Source: Caribbeanibacter sp964518305 (GTDB lineage: Bacteria; Gemmatimonadota; Gemmatimonadetes; Palauibacterales; Palauibacteraceae). From it: 15,964 nt of DNA. The notes under the pieces are model-generated. The model had not been told where the DNA came from, ran no database searches, and worked only from the letters and a program-made list of their open reading frames with translations. Where the stretch lies: contig CAZFDK010000061.1 of assembly GCA_964518305.1 (NCBI GenBank), positions 1 through 15,964 on the forward strand, read 5' to 3'. The position numbers were made by a program, and so were the translations under genes. Shown piece by piece: positions 1-7,562 of this stretch (position 1 is its first letter; every line of letters starts with the position of its first letter).

Positions 1-1689
1 CACCGAGAGGCTCGGGCTCAGCTCCGTGATCCCACTCACCCCCGTGTAGACGTCGGTCACCCGCCGCACCTGGCCCGACGGCGTGTCCAGCCGGTAGACG
101 TTCGAGATCCCGCCCCGGTCGGAGACGAAATAGAGGTCCTCTCCGTGCGGTCCCCACTGCGGGCTGGTGTGCTTGCTCCCGTCGAAGCCCGGCAGCTCCT
201 CCACCTCTCGGGTCTCCGGGTCGATGGTGGCGAGGCGGAAGGAGCCGTACTCGAGGCGTCCCATGTCGGCCCCGAACCGATCCGTGGTGAAGGCGATACG
301 ACGACCGTCGGGCGACCAGTCGGGGTGGAGCTCGGCGAACGGATCGTCGGTCAGCCGGCGGAGGTCACCGGAGGAGACGTCCACGACCCAGAGGTCCAGG
401 AGGCCGCCCTGGTTGGCCGCGAAGGCGATCCGGTCGCCCCCCGGCGACCAGGTCGGATTGAAGATCTCCCCGAACCGCGACAGGCCCATCTCCCGCTCCC
501 GGCCGCCGCTCTCCACGTCGAGGATCGTGAGGACGGGCGTTCCGCCGCTCACGGCCGCGAAGGCGAATCGCCGCCCGTCCGGACTCCACGCCCCCGCGGA
601 GTTGAGGAACTGGAGGCTCTGGTAGTGGGGATCTACCGCGGTCCGCGTGATCCGGCGGATCACCTCGCCCGTCTCGGCGTCCGCCAGGTACATCTCGATG
701 GCGAACATGCTGCGCTCCGAGAGGAAGACCAGGCGCTCCCCGTCGGGGCTGATCGACGCCCCCACGTTCGTGGCGCCGCCGGAGCTCTCCCGCGTGACGA
801 TCGCCTCACCGAATGCCCCGGCGGAGTCGGTGCGCTCGCGGACCGGCACGTAGGCCTCCCGGAGGGATTCGTGCCACCGTCGGGTGAGGCTGTCGAGGGG
901 GGCGCCCAGGACCACGGACAGCGCGCTGCCGGCGCTCCCGCTCCCGGCGGCCGCCCGATAAGCCTCGGCCACGGCCCGATCGCCGTGCTCGCCGGCCACC
1001 CATGCCCAGAGAGCGTGTCCGTAGCGATAGGGAAAATAGCGCCGGGCATCACCGAGGTCGCTGATCGACGGGAGGTCGTCCTCCCGGAGCGCGTCTCGCA
1101 TCCACATGGCCGTCTGCGCCGAGCTCGGGCCCACCGAGAGGTACTCGGCCATCCCCTCGATCATCCACAACGGCAGCCTCAGGGCACCGGGGACCCGATA
1201 CATGGGCGAGTCCGGGTCGACACCGCTGAGCGAGAACTGGAAGGCGTGCACCAGCTCGTGGCCCACCACGTGGTCGGTCTCCGACAGCGGACCCGCCATG
1301 GGGAGGACCACCCGACGCTTGAGCGGCTCCGTCACGCCCCCGGTAGCCTCGCCGATGCGACCCGGGATGGCGTTGGTCTGCTCGAAGTGCGGATGACTGG
1401 CGTAGAGGATCAGCGGCTGGCGTCCGCGGAGGTCAGCGTCCAGGAGGCGGGAGAGGCGCGCGTACCAGCGCTCCGCCGTCCGGGCCGCGTGCGTGGCCGC
1501 CTCGCGCTCCTCCTCGTAGAAGTAGACGTCGAAGTGCTCGGTCCCGAGCACCCGGAAGTCGAAAGAGCGGTACTGGACCTTGTTGCGGCCGAAGTACTGG
1601 GCCTCCGCACCGGGCACTCCGGCGGCAAGACAGGAGAACGCTATCACGGCGGCCAGGCCGATCGGGAAGCGGTGGAGCTGTGGTCCCAT
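1..1689 (-). CDS. Secreted HExxH metallopeptidase (peptidase MA-like) with TolB-type propeller; 3' end outside window
   Basis: The frame is open from ATG at 1689 to the window edge: 563 codons, no stop, so the C-terminus is missing. An SD-like GAGGAG lies about 6 nt upstream. Residues 1-30 form a signal peptide (hydrophobic core GLAAVIAFSCLAAG, likely cleavage AEA|QY). A gluzincin-type domain follows with H144-E145-L-V-H148 and, 30 residues on, W175-M-I-E178-G-M-A-E182-Y; the two His and E178 are the expected zinc ligands and E145 the catalytic base. From about residue 308 there are at least five TolB/WD40-like blades with the SPDGxRIAF pattern (about 308-330, 365-383, 411-428, 455-472, 509-527). 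A peptidase of the MA clan acting in the periplasm or at the outer membrane is likely. The substrate is unknown. Related proteins can continue into an outer-membrane barrel, which cannot be judged here. Peptidase and propeller calls are secure from motifs; the role is inference. Confidence 0.85.
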   Translation of the reverse strand, partial: MGPQLHRFPIGLAAVIAFSCLAAGVPGAEAQYFGRNKVQYRSFDFRVLGTEHFDVYFYEEEREAATHAARTAERWYARLSRLLDADLRGRQPLILYASHPHFEQTNAIPGRIGEATGGVTEPLKRRVVLPMAGPLSETDHVVGHELVHAFQFSLSGVDPDSPMYRVPGALRLPLWMIEGMAEYLSVGPSSAQTAMWMRDALREDDLPSISDLGDARRYFPYRYGHALWAWVAGEHGDRAVAEAYRAAAGSGSAGSALSVVLGAPLDSLTRRWHESLREAYVPVRERTDSAGAFGEAIVTRESSGGATNVGASISPDGERLVFLSERSMFAIEMYLADAETGEVIRRITRTAVDPHYQSLQFLNSAGAWSPDGRRFAFAAVSGGTPVLTILDVESGGREREMGLSRFGEIFNPTWSPGGDRIAFAANQGGLLDLWVVDVSSGDLRRLTDDPFAELHPDWSPDGRRIAFTTDRFGADMGRLEYGSFRLATIDPETREVEELPGFDGSKHTSPQWGPHGEDLYFVSDRGGISNVYRLDTPSGQVRRVTDVYTGVSGITELSPSLSV

Positions 1690-1790
1690 CGCACTCTCCT
1701 CGCCTGCTGCTCCGGGCGGCACCGGAGCGTCCACCCGGTCCGTCACAGGGGACGTGCTACACTGCCCGTGCGCCGGTGTGGCGACCGCGG
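1690..1790 (-). promoter_or_regulatory. Intergenic leader of the secreted metallopeptidase gene
   Basis: This gap of about 100 bp separates the helicase stop from the peptidase ATG. On the minus strand it carries a good Shine-Dalgarno (AGGAG) about 6-7 nt before the ATG. It probably holds a promoter, but I see no convincing -35/-10 pair. A perfect 10-bp palindrome, GACCGCGGTC, spans 1783-1792 and overlaps the helicase stop codon; in DNA this GC-rich it may be chance. No U-tract terminator is visible. Confidence 0.35.
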
Positions 1791-3896
1791 TCACCCGGAC
1801 GCGGCCACGGGCCGGTCGGGAAGCAGGGTGTAACGACCCCGCTCCTGCACGTACTCCACGAATTCCCGGAACACGGGATCCGCCGTCACCGTGGCGTCGT
1901 CGCCGACCACGATCAGCTTTCGCCGCGCGCGTGTCAGCGCCACGTTCAGTCGGCGCCGGTCGGCGAGGAACCCGATCTCGTTGTCCGGGTTGCTGCGCGT
2001 CAGGGAGACCAGCACGGCCTCCTTCTCTCGCCCCTGGAATCCGTCCACGGTCTTCACCTCCAGGGCCCCGGAGTCCAGCTCCCGACGGATTCGCTTCTCC
2101 TGGTCCGCGTAGGGGGCGATGACGGCCACCTGCTCCGGGTCCAGGCCCGCTTCGAGGAGTCCGCGGGCCGCGCGCACCACGAACTCGGCCTCCCGGACGT
2201 TCTCGGTGGAGGTGGAACCCTCCCGGCTCCGCTCTCCCGCCTCCTCGGCGGCCGTGCTCACGAAGACCACGGGCTCTTCCGGATCCAGGATCGGCCGGAG
2301 CGGCTCGTCCTCGATCCCGCCCGCGAAGTCGCCATCGTCCCCGACGGCGGAGAGGTCGGCCAGAGTGTGCTCGGCCACCTCCTCGGCCGGCTCGAGCCGT
2401 TCGCCGTAGAACCGATCGCTGGAGAAGTCCATGATCCGGCGATGCATTCGGTACTGCACGGTCAGGAGGTCCTTGATGGGGTCGCCGTGACGGTCGGCCC
2501 ATTTCTCGAAGAGGCTCCGTCCGAGTCCCTGCTCTCGGGCCTCCCGGCTGAGCACGGTGGGCGGCAGCTGCCGGTGGTCGCCTGCCATCACGACCTTGTC
2601 GGCCCGGACCATGGGAATCAGGCACGACGGCTCTGTGGCCTGGGTGGCCTCGTCCAGCACCAGCACGTCGAAGTGGAAGTCCCCCAGCACCTCGCTCCCG
2701 GCCGTGGAGTTGGTGGTGAGCACCACGTCGGCGGCGTCCAGCACCTCCTCCACGGCCCGCTGGCGGTGCCTCTCCGCCTCGTCGAAGAGCTCGTCCATCC
2801 GCTCACGGAGGGTGAGCCACCGGGCCATCTCCTGGACCTTCTCCGGCGAGACGCCCCGGGCGCCGCGTCCCTCCTCGGCCAGGCTCTGTATCCGGTCGTC
2901 CGACATGCCACGGCGGTGACGTCCGGAAGGGTGCGTCAGGTCGTCCTGCCGATCCTTGAGCTGGAAGGCCTGCTCCCGGAGCTCCTCGTACCGCCCGTAG
3001 TCCGGGTGCTCCTCGACGACACGGTCCAGGGTAAGGCCCCGAAGGAGGGGCGTGACGCGCGCCGGGTGGCCCACCCGGACGCAGGGCACACCCTCACGGG
3101 CCAGGAACTCGAGCACGTTGTCCACGGCCACGTTGGACGCCGCCGTGGCCAGGACCGCGTCTCCACGATCCACGTGCTGCCGGATCACCTCCACGGCGGT
3201 GGTGGTCTTGCCGGTGCCGGGCGGCCCGTGGATGAGGTGCACGCGGTCGGCTCCCACCGCGCGGCGGACGGCCCGCCGCTGGGACTCGTCCAGCTCCTCG
3301 TTCCGCCACGCCGCGATCTCGACGGGCCTCGCGGACTCCGGCTCCGCCGACCCGGTCACCAGGTCCCGGATCTCGCCCAGACGGCCGTCGGCTGCGGCCA
3401 GCGTCGAGACCGCCTCCTTCATCCGCTGGAAAGTGATGTCGTTTACGTACAGGTCCAGGCGCAGACCGTCACCGAAGACGAAGCCGGGGGGACGGCCGTC
3501 GAAGACGACGGTAACGGAGTAGTTCGTGTGGCGTGCCACCGTGCCCGTGGGATTGTCGTCCCGCATCGGATCCTGCTTCGAGACCATGACCAGGTCGCCC
3601 ACGGCGAGCTCGGTCTCGGGCAGGGGCTGGCCCCGATCCTCCTTGAGGAACTTCACCATCTGGCCGCCGAGACCCTCGCCCTGCTCGCGCCCCCTCATCC
3701 GGAGGAGAGCGCGCCCGCGCTGCTCCCGCTCACGGCCCGACAGCTGACGGATCTCCCGCTCGTGTCGCGCCATCTCCTCCTCGCGCTCGAGCTCGACCAG
3801 TCGCTCGAAGCGCCGGGCGTAGTCCGAAGCTTTCAGCATCGCGGTTCGCTGTCGATCGTGTTCGGCGTGTTCGGTCATCTGTCTGCGATCGCTCAT
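1791..3896 (-). CDS. UPF1/IGHMBP2-like superfamily 1 DNA/RNA helicase
   Basis: A 701-residue SF1B helicase of the UPF1/IGHMBP2 type, predicted to unwind nucleic acid with ATP. After a strongly charged, probably helical N-terminus (about 25-75) and a beta-rich domain (about 95-155) come the motor motifs: Walker A GPPGTGKTTT at 224-233, motif II DEATQA at 415-420, motif III GDHRQLPP at 439-446, motif IV QYRMH at 481-485, motif V VDGFQGREKE at 617-626 and motif VI NVALTRAR at 651-658. All are intact and the length is normal for bacterial members. The insertion between motifs Ia and II (about 285-390) is rich in charged residues. The ATG directly follows the rlpA stop (TAG|ATG), so translation is probably coupled; M7 or M20 could also serve as starts. 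Whether it works on DNA, RNA or both cannot be told from sequence. Confidence 0.93.
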   Translation of the reverse strand: MSDRRQMTEHAEHDRQRTAMLKASDYARRFERLVELEREEEMARHEREIRQLSGREREQRGRALLRMRGREQGEGLGGQMVKFLKEDRGQPLPETELAVGDLVMVSKQDPMRDDNPTGTVARHTNYSVTVVFDGRPPGFVFGDGLRLDLYVNDITFQRMKEAVSTLAAADGRLGEIRDLVTGSAEPESARPVEIAAWRNEELDESQRRAVRRAVGADRVHLIHGPPGTGKTTTAVEVIRQHVDRGDAVLATAASNVAVDNVLEFLAREGVPCVRVGHPARVTPLLRGLTLDRVVEEHPDYGRYEELREQAFQLKDRQDDLTHPSGRHRRGMSDDRIQSLAEEGRGARGVSPEKVQEMARWLTLRERMDELFDEAERHRQRAVEEVLDAADVVLTTNSTAGSEVLGDFHFDVLVLDEATQATEPSCLIPMVRADKVVMAGDHRQLPPTVLSREAREQGLGRSLFEKWADRHGDPIKDLLTVQYRMHRRIMDFSSDRFYGERLEPAEEVAEHTLADLSAVGDDGDFAGGIEDEPLRPILDPEEPVVFVSTAAEEAGERSREGSTSTENVREAEFVVRAARGLLEAGLDPEQVAVIAPYADQEKRIRRELDSGALEVKTVDGFQGREKEAVLVSLTRSNPDNEIGFLADRRRLNVALTRARRKLIVVGDDATVTADPVFREFVEYVQERGRYTLLPDRPVAASG

Positions 3897-4622
3897 CTAC
3901 TGCTGCTCGGCCGGTCCCTGCAGGTCGGGACAGGGACGCACCCAGCCGTCGTGCTCCCCCTCGCGCCGAGAGGCGGCCTCCCGGTTCGAATAGGGGCCGA
4001 CGAGCACACGGGTCATCTTCCCGGGGCCGCTCTCCAGAAAGGCCGGCGTCCCCTCCTCCTCGAGCTCGTCGCGGCGCTGGAGCGCCGCCCCACGGTCGGC
4101 GAAGGAGGCCACCTGTACGGCGTGGCAGCCGGCCGCGTCCACGACTTCGAGCCTCACCCGTCCCGTGCCGGGCCCGAGCAGCCGCAGGTTCCGGGCGGCG
4201 GCGCGGCTCAGGTCGATGATCCGGTCGTCGACGAACGGCCCACGGTCGGTGACGCGGACTCGCACCGTGCGCCCGTTCTCCAGATTCTCCACCCGGACCC
4301 AGGTTCCGAAGGGCAGAGTCCTGTGGGCCGCGGTGAGCCCCTCCTGGTCGTAGCGCTCCCCGGACGCCGTTGCGCGACCATGGAACGGCTCGCCGTACCA
4401 CGACGCCATCCCGGTCTGCTCCCAGCCGATCTCCACCGCGCGCGAATCGGACGGGGCCCCCGGGGTCGACGGCGGGACCCGGCGGCCGGCGCAGGCCGCA
4501 AGCAGCAGGACGACGCCCAGGGCGGCGAGAACAGGCCGCGCGCTCGCGCTGCGGCGCTCTTGCGGTGGTCTCGGGGCCGATTCGCCCCCGCCGGGCCGGC
4601 ATACTTCTGGCAAGCTGATCAT
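3897..4622 (-). CDS. rlpA: RlpA-like septal ring lytic transglycosylase lipoprotein with SPOR domain
   Basis: Predicted lipoprotein that cleaves peptidoglycan glycan strands lacking stem peptides, usually at the division septum. With the ATG at 4622 it has 241 residues. A hydrophobic stretch ends in the lipobox LAAC with the modified Cys at 44. The double-psi beta-barrel spans about 71-146 and starts with GMASWYG. The residues expected for catalysis are present at family spacing: E89 (SGERYD), H100 (TAAHRTL) and D126 (TDRGPF). A short SPOR-like domain (about 167-228, HAVQVASF to VLVGPYS) should bind denuded septal glycan. The tail is Pro/Gln-rich. The start is uncertain: in-frame ATGs at 4631 and 4730 also exist and no strong SD marks any of them; 4622 still leaves a rather long N-region of about 29 residues. 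It heads a minus-strand pair with the helicase gene. Confidence 0.88.
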   Translation of the reverse strand: MISLPEVCRPGGGESAPRPPQERRSASARPVLAALGVVLLLAACAGRRVPPSTPGAPSDSRAVEIGWEQTGMASWYGEPFHGRATASGERYDQEGLTAAHRTLPFGTWVRVENLENGRTVRVRVTDRGPFVDDRIIDLSRAAARNLRLLGPGTGRVRLEVVDAAGCHAVQVASFADRGAALQRRDELEEEGTPAFLESGPGKMTRVLVGPYSNREAASRREGEHDGWVRPCPDLQGPAEQQ

Positions 4623-4731
4623 GAGTCCCATTCGGGCTGCGTGCGCTCCGATCACCGTGCGAGACGCCGCGCCCCGGCACCCCGCGCCGGCAGCCTGACG
4701 AGTGTGAACATCACCGATCCGAGAGGACAAG
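4623..4731. promoter_or_regulatory. Divergent intergenic region between rlpA and metE
   Basis: About 109 bp separate the two divergent starts, so promoters for both directions must lie here or inside the rlpA 5' end. On the plus side AGAGGA at about 4722-4727 sits 5 nt before the metE ATG and decides that start. I see no clear sigma-70 hexamers. The space is too short for a cobalamin riboswitch, and I see no SAM-I riboswitch-like stems, although both kinds of element are common upstream of metE in other bacteria. Confidence 0.4.
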
Positions 4732-7053
4732 ATGACGAGTTCCGCGACGTTGGGCTATCCGCGCATCGGCCCCGACCGGGAGCTCAAGCACGCAACCGAG
4801 AGCTACTGGGCCGGCGACCTCGCCGAGGACGAGCTCCGCTCTGTGGGACGAAACCTCCGCGCCCGAGCCTGGGAGACCCAAGCCGAGGCGGGAATCGACC
4901 ACGTCCCGTCCAACGACTTCTCCCTCTACGACCAGGTGCTGGACACCGTGGCCCTCCTCGGGGCCGTGCCGGATCGCTACCGGTGGTCGGACGAGACGGT
5001 GGACCTGGACACCTACTTCGCCATGGCGCGCGGCGCCCAGACCGACGAGCTCGACGTCCAGGCCATGGAGATGACGAAGTGGTTCGACACGAATTACCAC
5101 TACATCGTCCCAGAATTCCATCCCGATCAGGAGTTCCGGCTTGCGAGCGAGAAGCCCTTCCGCGAGTTCAGGGAGGCGCGTGAGCGGGGCCACGTTTCAC
5201 GCCCGGTGCTGATCGGCCCGGTGAGCTTCATCCTCCTGGGGAAGGCCACGGCCGAGGGGTTCGACCCGCTGGACGCCCACCTGGACGCCGTGGTCGACGT
5301 CTACGAGGAGGTGCTGGGACGCCTGGCGGAGCTCGGCGCCGACTGGATCCAGATGGACGAGCCGTGCTTCGTCCAGGATCGCTCCGACGCCGAGCGGGAA
5401 GCTCTCCGGCACGCGTATGGACGGCTGTCGGAGGGCGCCGACGCCCGGCTCATGGTCCAGACCTACTTCGGCCACGTCGCGGAGAGCTGGGAGACCCTGA
5501 TGGGGCTGCCGGTGGACGGAATCGGCCTCGACTTCGTCCGGGGCCGGGACGAGCACCTCCGTCTGCTCGAGGCGCGGGGCGTCCCCGGGGACCGGCACCT
5601 CTCCGTGGGCCTGGTGGACGGGCGAAACGTGTGGATCAACGACCTGGAGAGCTCCCTCGACCTCCTCGAGCGGGTGTCCCGCACCGTGGACCCGGAGCGC
5701 CTGGTCGTCTCGCCCTCGTGCTCGCTGATGCACGTGCCGCTGGACGCGGAGCGGGAGCAGCAGCTGGACGACGAGCTCCGGTCCTGGCTCGCGTTCGCCC
5801 GTCAGAAGCTCGACGAGCTGGCGACTCTGGCCGAGGGGACCCGGGACGGGCGGGACGCCGTGGAGGCGACGCTGGCACGGAACCGCCGGGCCCTGCAGGA
5901 TCGCCGCTCGTCGGACCGGATCCGGAATCCCGCCGTCCGCCGACGGACGCGCGGTCTCGACGCCGAGGGGGCCGGCCGCGAGACTCCCTTCGCCGAGCGC
6001 CGCGCCCGGCAGGGCGAGCGCCTCGGCCTGCCGGTCCTGCCCACCACGGTCATCGGGTCCTTCCCGCAGCACGACGAGGTGCGGGAGAGGCGCCGGGCCT
6101 ACCGGTCGGGGGACCTGGACCGGGAGGCGTACGAGTCGTTCCTGGAGGAGGAGATCCGCCGCTGTGTCGAGATGCAGGAGGACGCCGGCATCGACGTCGT
6201 GACGCACGGCGAATTCGAACGGAACGACATGGTGGAGTATTTCGCCGAGCAATTCGAGGGCTTCGCCTTCACCGAGCACGGGTGGGTGCAGTCCTACGGA
6301 TCGCGCTACGTGAAGCCCCCGATCCTCTTCGGCGACGTTAGACGCCCCGACCCCGTCACGGTGCGGTGGTGGAAGCACGCGGCCTCCTGCACCGAGCATC
6401 CCGTGAAGGCGATGCTCACCGGCCCGGTGACCATGCTGCAATGGTCCTTCGTCCGCGACGACCAGCCGCGCTCGGAGACCACCTATCAGCTGGCCCTGGC
6501 GGTCCGTGACGAGGTCGCCGACCTGGAGGAGGCCGGAGCGCCCGTCATCCAGGTCGACGAGCCGGCGCTGCGCGAGGGCCTCCCCCTCCGGCGCGACGAG
6601 TGGGACGAGTACCTCGACTGGGCGGTCAACGCCTTCCGTCTGGCCACCGGGACCGTTCAGCCGGAGACGCAGGTCCACACCCACATGTGCTACTCGGAGT
6701 TCAACGACATCATCGAGCACATCGCGGCCATGGACGCGGACGTGCTCCTCATCGAGAACGCCCGATCCGACGCCGAGCTGCTCGAGGTGTTCCGCGACTT
6801 CGACTACGACCACGACATCGGCCCGGGCGTGTACGACATCCACTCGCCGCGGGTGCCGCCGGTGGAGGAAATGGCGGAGATGATACGCGCGTCCCTCTCC
6901 GTGCTCCCGGACGAGAGGCTGTGGGTGAACCCGGACTGCGGCCTGAAAACCCGGGCCTACGAGGAAGTCGTCCCGGCCCTGGAGAACATGGTCGAGGCGG
7001 CGCGCCGGGCCCGGGAGGAGGTCGACCGCGCCGTGAGCGCCACCGCCGGATGA
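4732..7053 (+). CDS. metE: Cobalamin-independent methionine synthase (5-methyltetrahydropteroyltriglutamate-homocysteine methyltransferase)
   Basis: A cytoplasmic zinc enzyme that transfers a methyl group from 5-methyl-tetrahydrofolate-triglutamate to homocysteine, the last step of methionine synthesis, without vitamin B12. The 773-residue length is typical of full two-barrel MetE. The N-terminal barrel begins with LGYPRIGPDRELK (about 7-19). A basic linker (about 370-430) leads to the C-terminal barrel at PTTVIGSFPQ (437-446). The zinc ligands are all visible: H651 and C653 in HTHMCYSEF, E675 in LLIENARS and C736 in NPDCGLKTR. H704 in YDIHSP matches the catalytic histidine. Nothing is missing. 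It stands alone between a divergent operon and a short gap of 92 bp before the next gene, so it is probably transcribed as a single gene. The fit to the family is close over the whole length. Confidence 0.98.
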   Translation: MTSSATLGYPRIGPDRELKHATESYWAGDLAEDELRSVGRNLRARAWETQAEAGIDHVPSNDFSLYDQVLDTVALLGAVPDRYRWSDETVDLDTYFAMARGAQTDELDVQAMEMTKWFDTNYHYIVPEFHPDQEFRLASEKPFREFREARERGHVSRPVLIGPVSFILLGKATAEGFDPLDAHLDAVVDVYEEVLGRLAELGADWIQMDEPCFVQDRSDAEREALRHAYGRLSEGADARLMVQTYFGHVAESWETLMGLPVDGIGLDFVRGRDEHLRLLEARGVPGDRHLSVGLVDGRNVWINDLESSLDLLERVSRTVDPERLVVSPSCSLMHVPLDAEREQQLDDELRSWLAFARQKLDELATLAEGTRDGRDAVEATLARNRRALQDRRSSDRIRNPAVRRRTRGLDAEGAGRETPFAERRARQGERLGLPVLPTTVIGSFPQHDEVRERRRAYRSGDLDREAYESFLEEEIRRCVEMQEDAGIDVVTHGEFERNDMVEYFAEQFEGFAFTEHGWVQSYGSRYVKPPILFGDVRRPDPVTVRWWKHAASCTEHPVKAMLTGPVTMLQWSFVRDDQPRSETTYQLALAVRDEVADLEEAGAPVIQVDEPALREGLPLRRDEWDEYLDWAVNAFRLATGTVQPETQVHTHMCYSEFNDIIEHIAAMDADVLLIENARSDAELLEVFRDFDYDHDIGPGVYDIHSPRVPPVEEMAEMIRASLSVLPDERLWVNPDCGLKTRAYEEVVPALENMVEAARRAREEVDRAVSATAG

Positions 7054-7145
7054 CGGCGCCGGGACCGGCGGGCCGCGGGAGATGGAACACGAATCGCCCC
7101 TGATTGCGTTGAGCTACACGTAACACCGAACGGAGGAAGCACACC
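7054..7145 (+). promoter_or_regulatory. Intergenic region after metE, with weak hairpin and leader of the DUF302 gene
   Basis: Just after the metE stop, CGCCG-GGAC-CGGCG (7057-7070) can form a 5-bp GC stem with a 4-nt loop. No U-tract follows, so it is at best a weak terminator candidate. The rest is less GC-rich (about 7081-7130) and probably holds the promoter of the DUF302 gene, but no clear hexamers stand out. A strong Shine-Dalgarno, GGAGGA, lies at about 7132-7137, 8 nt before the ATG. Confidence 0.35.
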
Positions 7146-7541
7146 ATGGAGAACGTCGACTACAGCATGCGGAGGGAGTTCCCCGGGGTCGACTTCGAGG
7201 AGGCCCTGGACCGCGTCGAGGCGGCCCTGTCCGACGCGGGGTTCGGGATCCTGACGGAGATCGACGTCAAGGCGACGCTCAAGGAGAAGCTGGACGAGGA
7301 GTTCAAGGCATACCGGATCCTCGGCGCCTGCAACCCGAACCTGGCCCACCGGGCGCTGACGGAGGACGACAACATCGGCCTCCTCCTGCCCTGCAACGTT
7401 GTGGTCGCCGAGACACCGGACGGCTCCGAGGTCTCCTTCCTCAGGCCGTCCTCCATGCTCTCGGTAGCCGGCAGCGACGAGGTCATGCCGGTGGCCGAGG
7501 AGGCCGAGGGACTCATGCGGGAGGCGCTGGACGCCGTCTGA
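7146..7541 (+). CDS. DUF302 domain protein
   Basis: A 131-residue protein that is almost entirely one DUF302 domain. The recognisable signature is ACNPNLAHRAL (61-71) followed by IGLLLPCNVVV (77-87), with two cysteines, C62 and C83, in the family's usual positions. There is no signal peptide or membrane segment, so it is probably cytoplasmic. The family's biochemical role is not established; members often sit near redox or sulfur-metabolism genes, and the paired cysteines could serve in metal binding or redox, which is speculation. The start is backed by a strong SD. Its stop is only 21 bp before the next ATG, so it very probably shares a transcript with the barrel-cupredoxin gene. Confidence 0.88.
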   Translation: MENVDYSMRREFPGVDFEEALDRVEAALSDAGFGILTEIDVKATLKEKLDEEFKAYRILGACNPNLAHRALTEDDNIGLLLPCNVVVAETPDGSEVSFLRPSSMLSVAGSDEVMPVAEEAEGLMREALDAV

Positions 7542-7562
7542 CCATCACATTTCGGAGGGTGC

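Noticed and set aside
1783..1792. GACCGCGGTC palindrome as an operator or terminator
   Set aside because: It is ten bases long in very GC-rich DNA, single copy, without a U-tract, so chance is the simpler explanation.
1680..5183. Open plus-strand frame of 1167 codons, and a 562-codon one at 145-1833
   Set aside because: They run antisense to the peptidase, helicase and rlpA genes and across into metE. Their products are rich in Arg, Gly, Pro, His and Leu with no domain signature. Antisense frames of this kind arise from strong G/C at third codon positions.
5197..6843. Open minus-strand frame of 548 codons inside metE
   Set aside because: It mirrors metE codons; the metE product on the other strand is a full-length, motif-complete enzyme.
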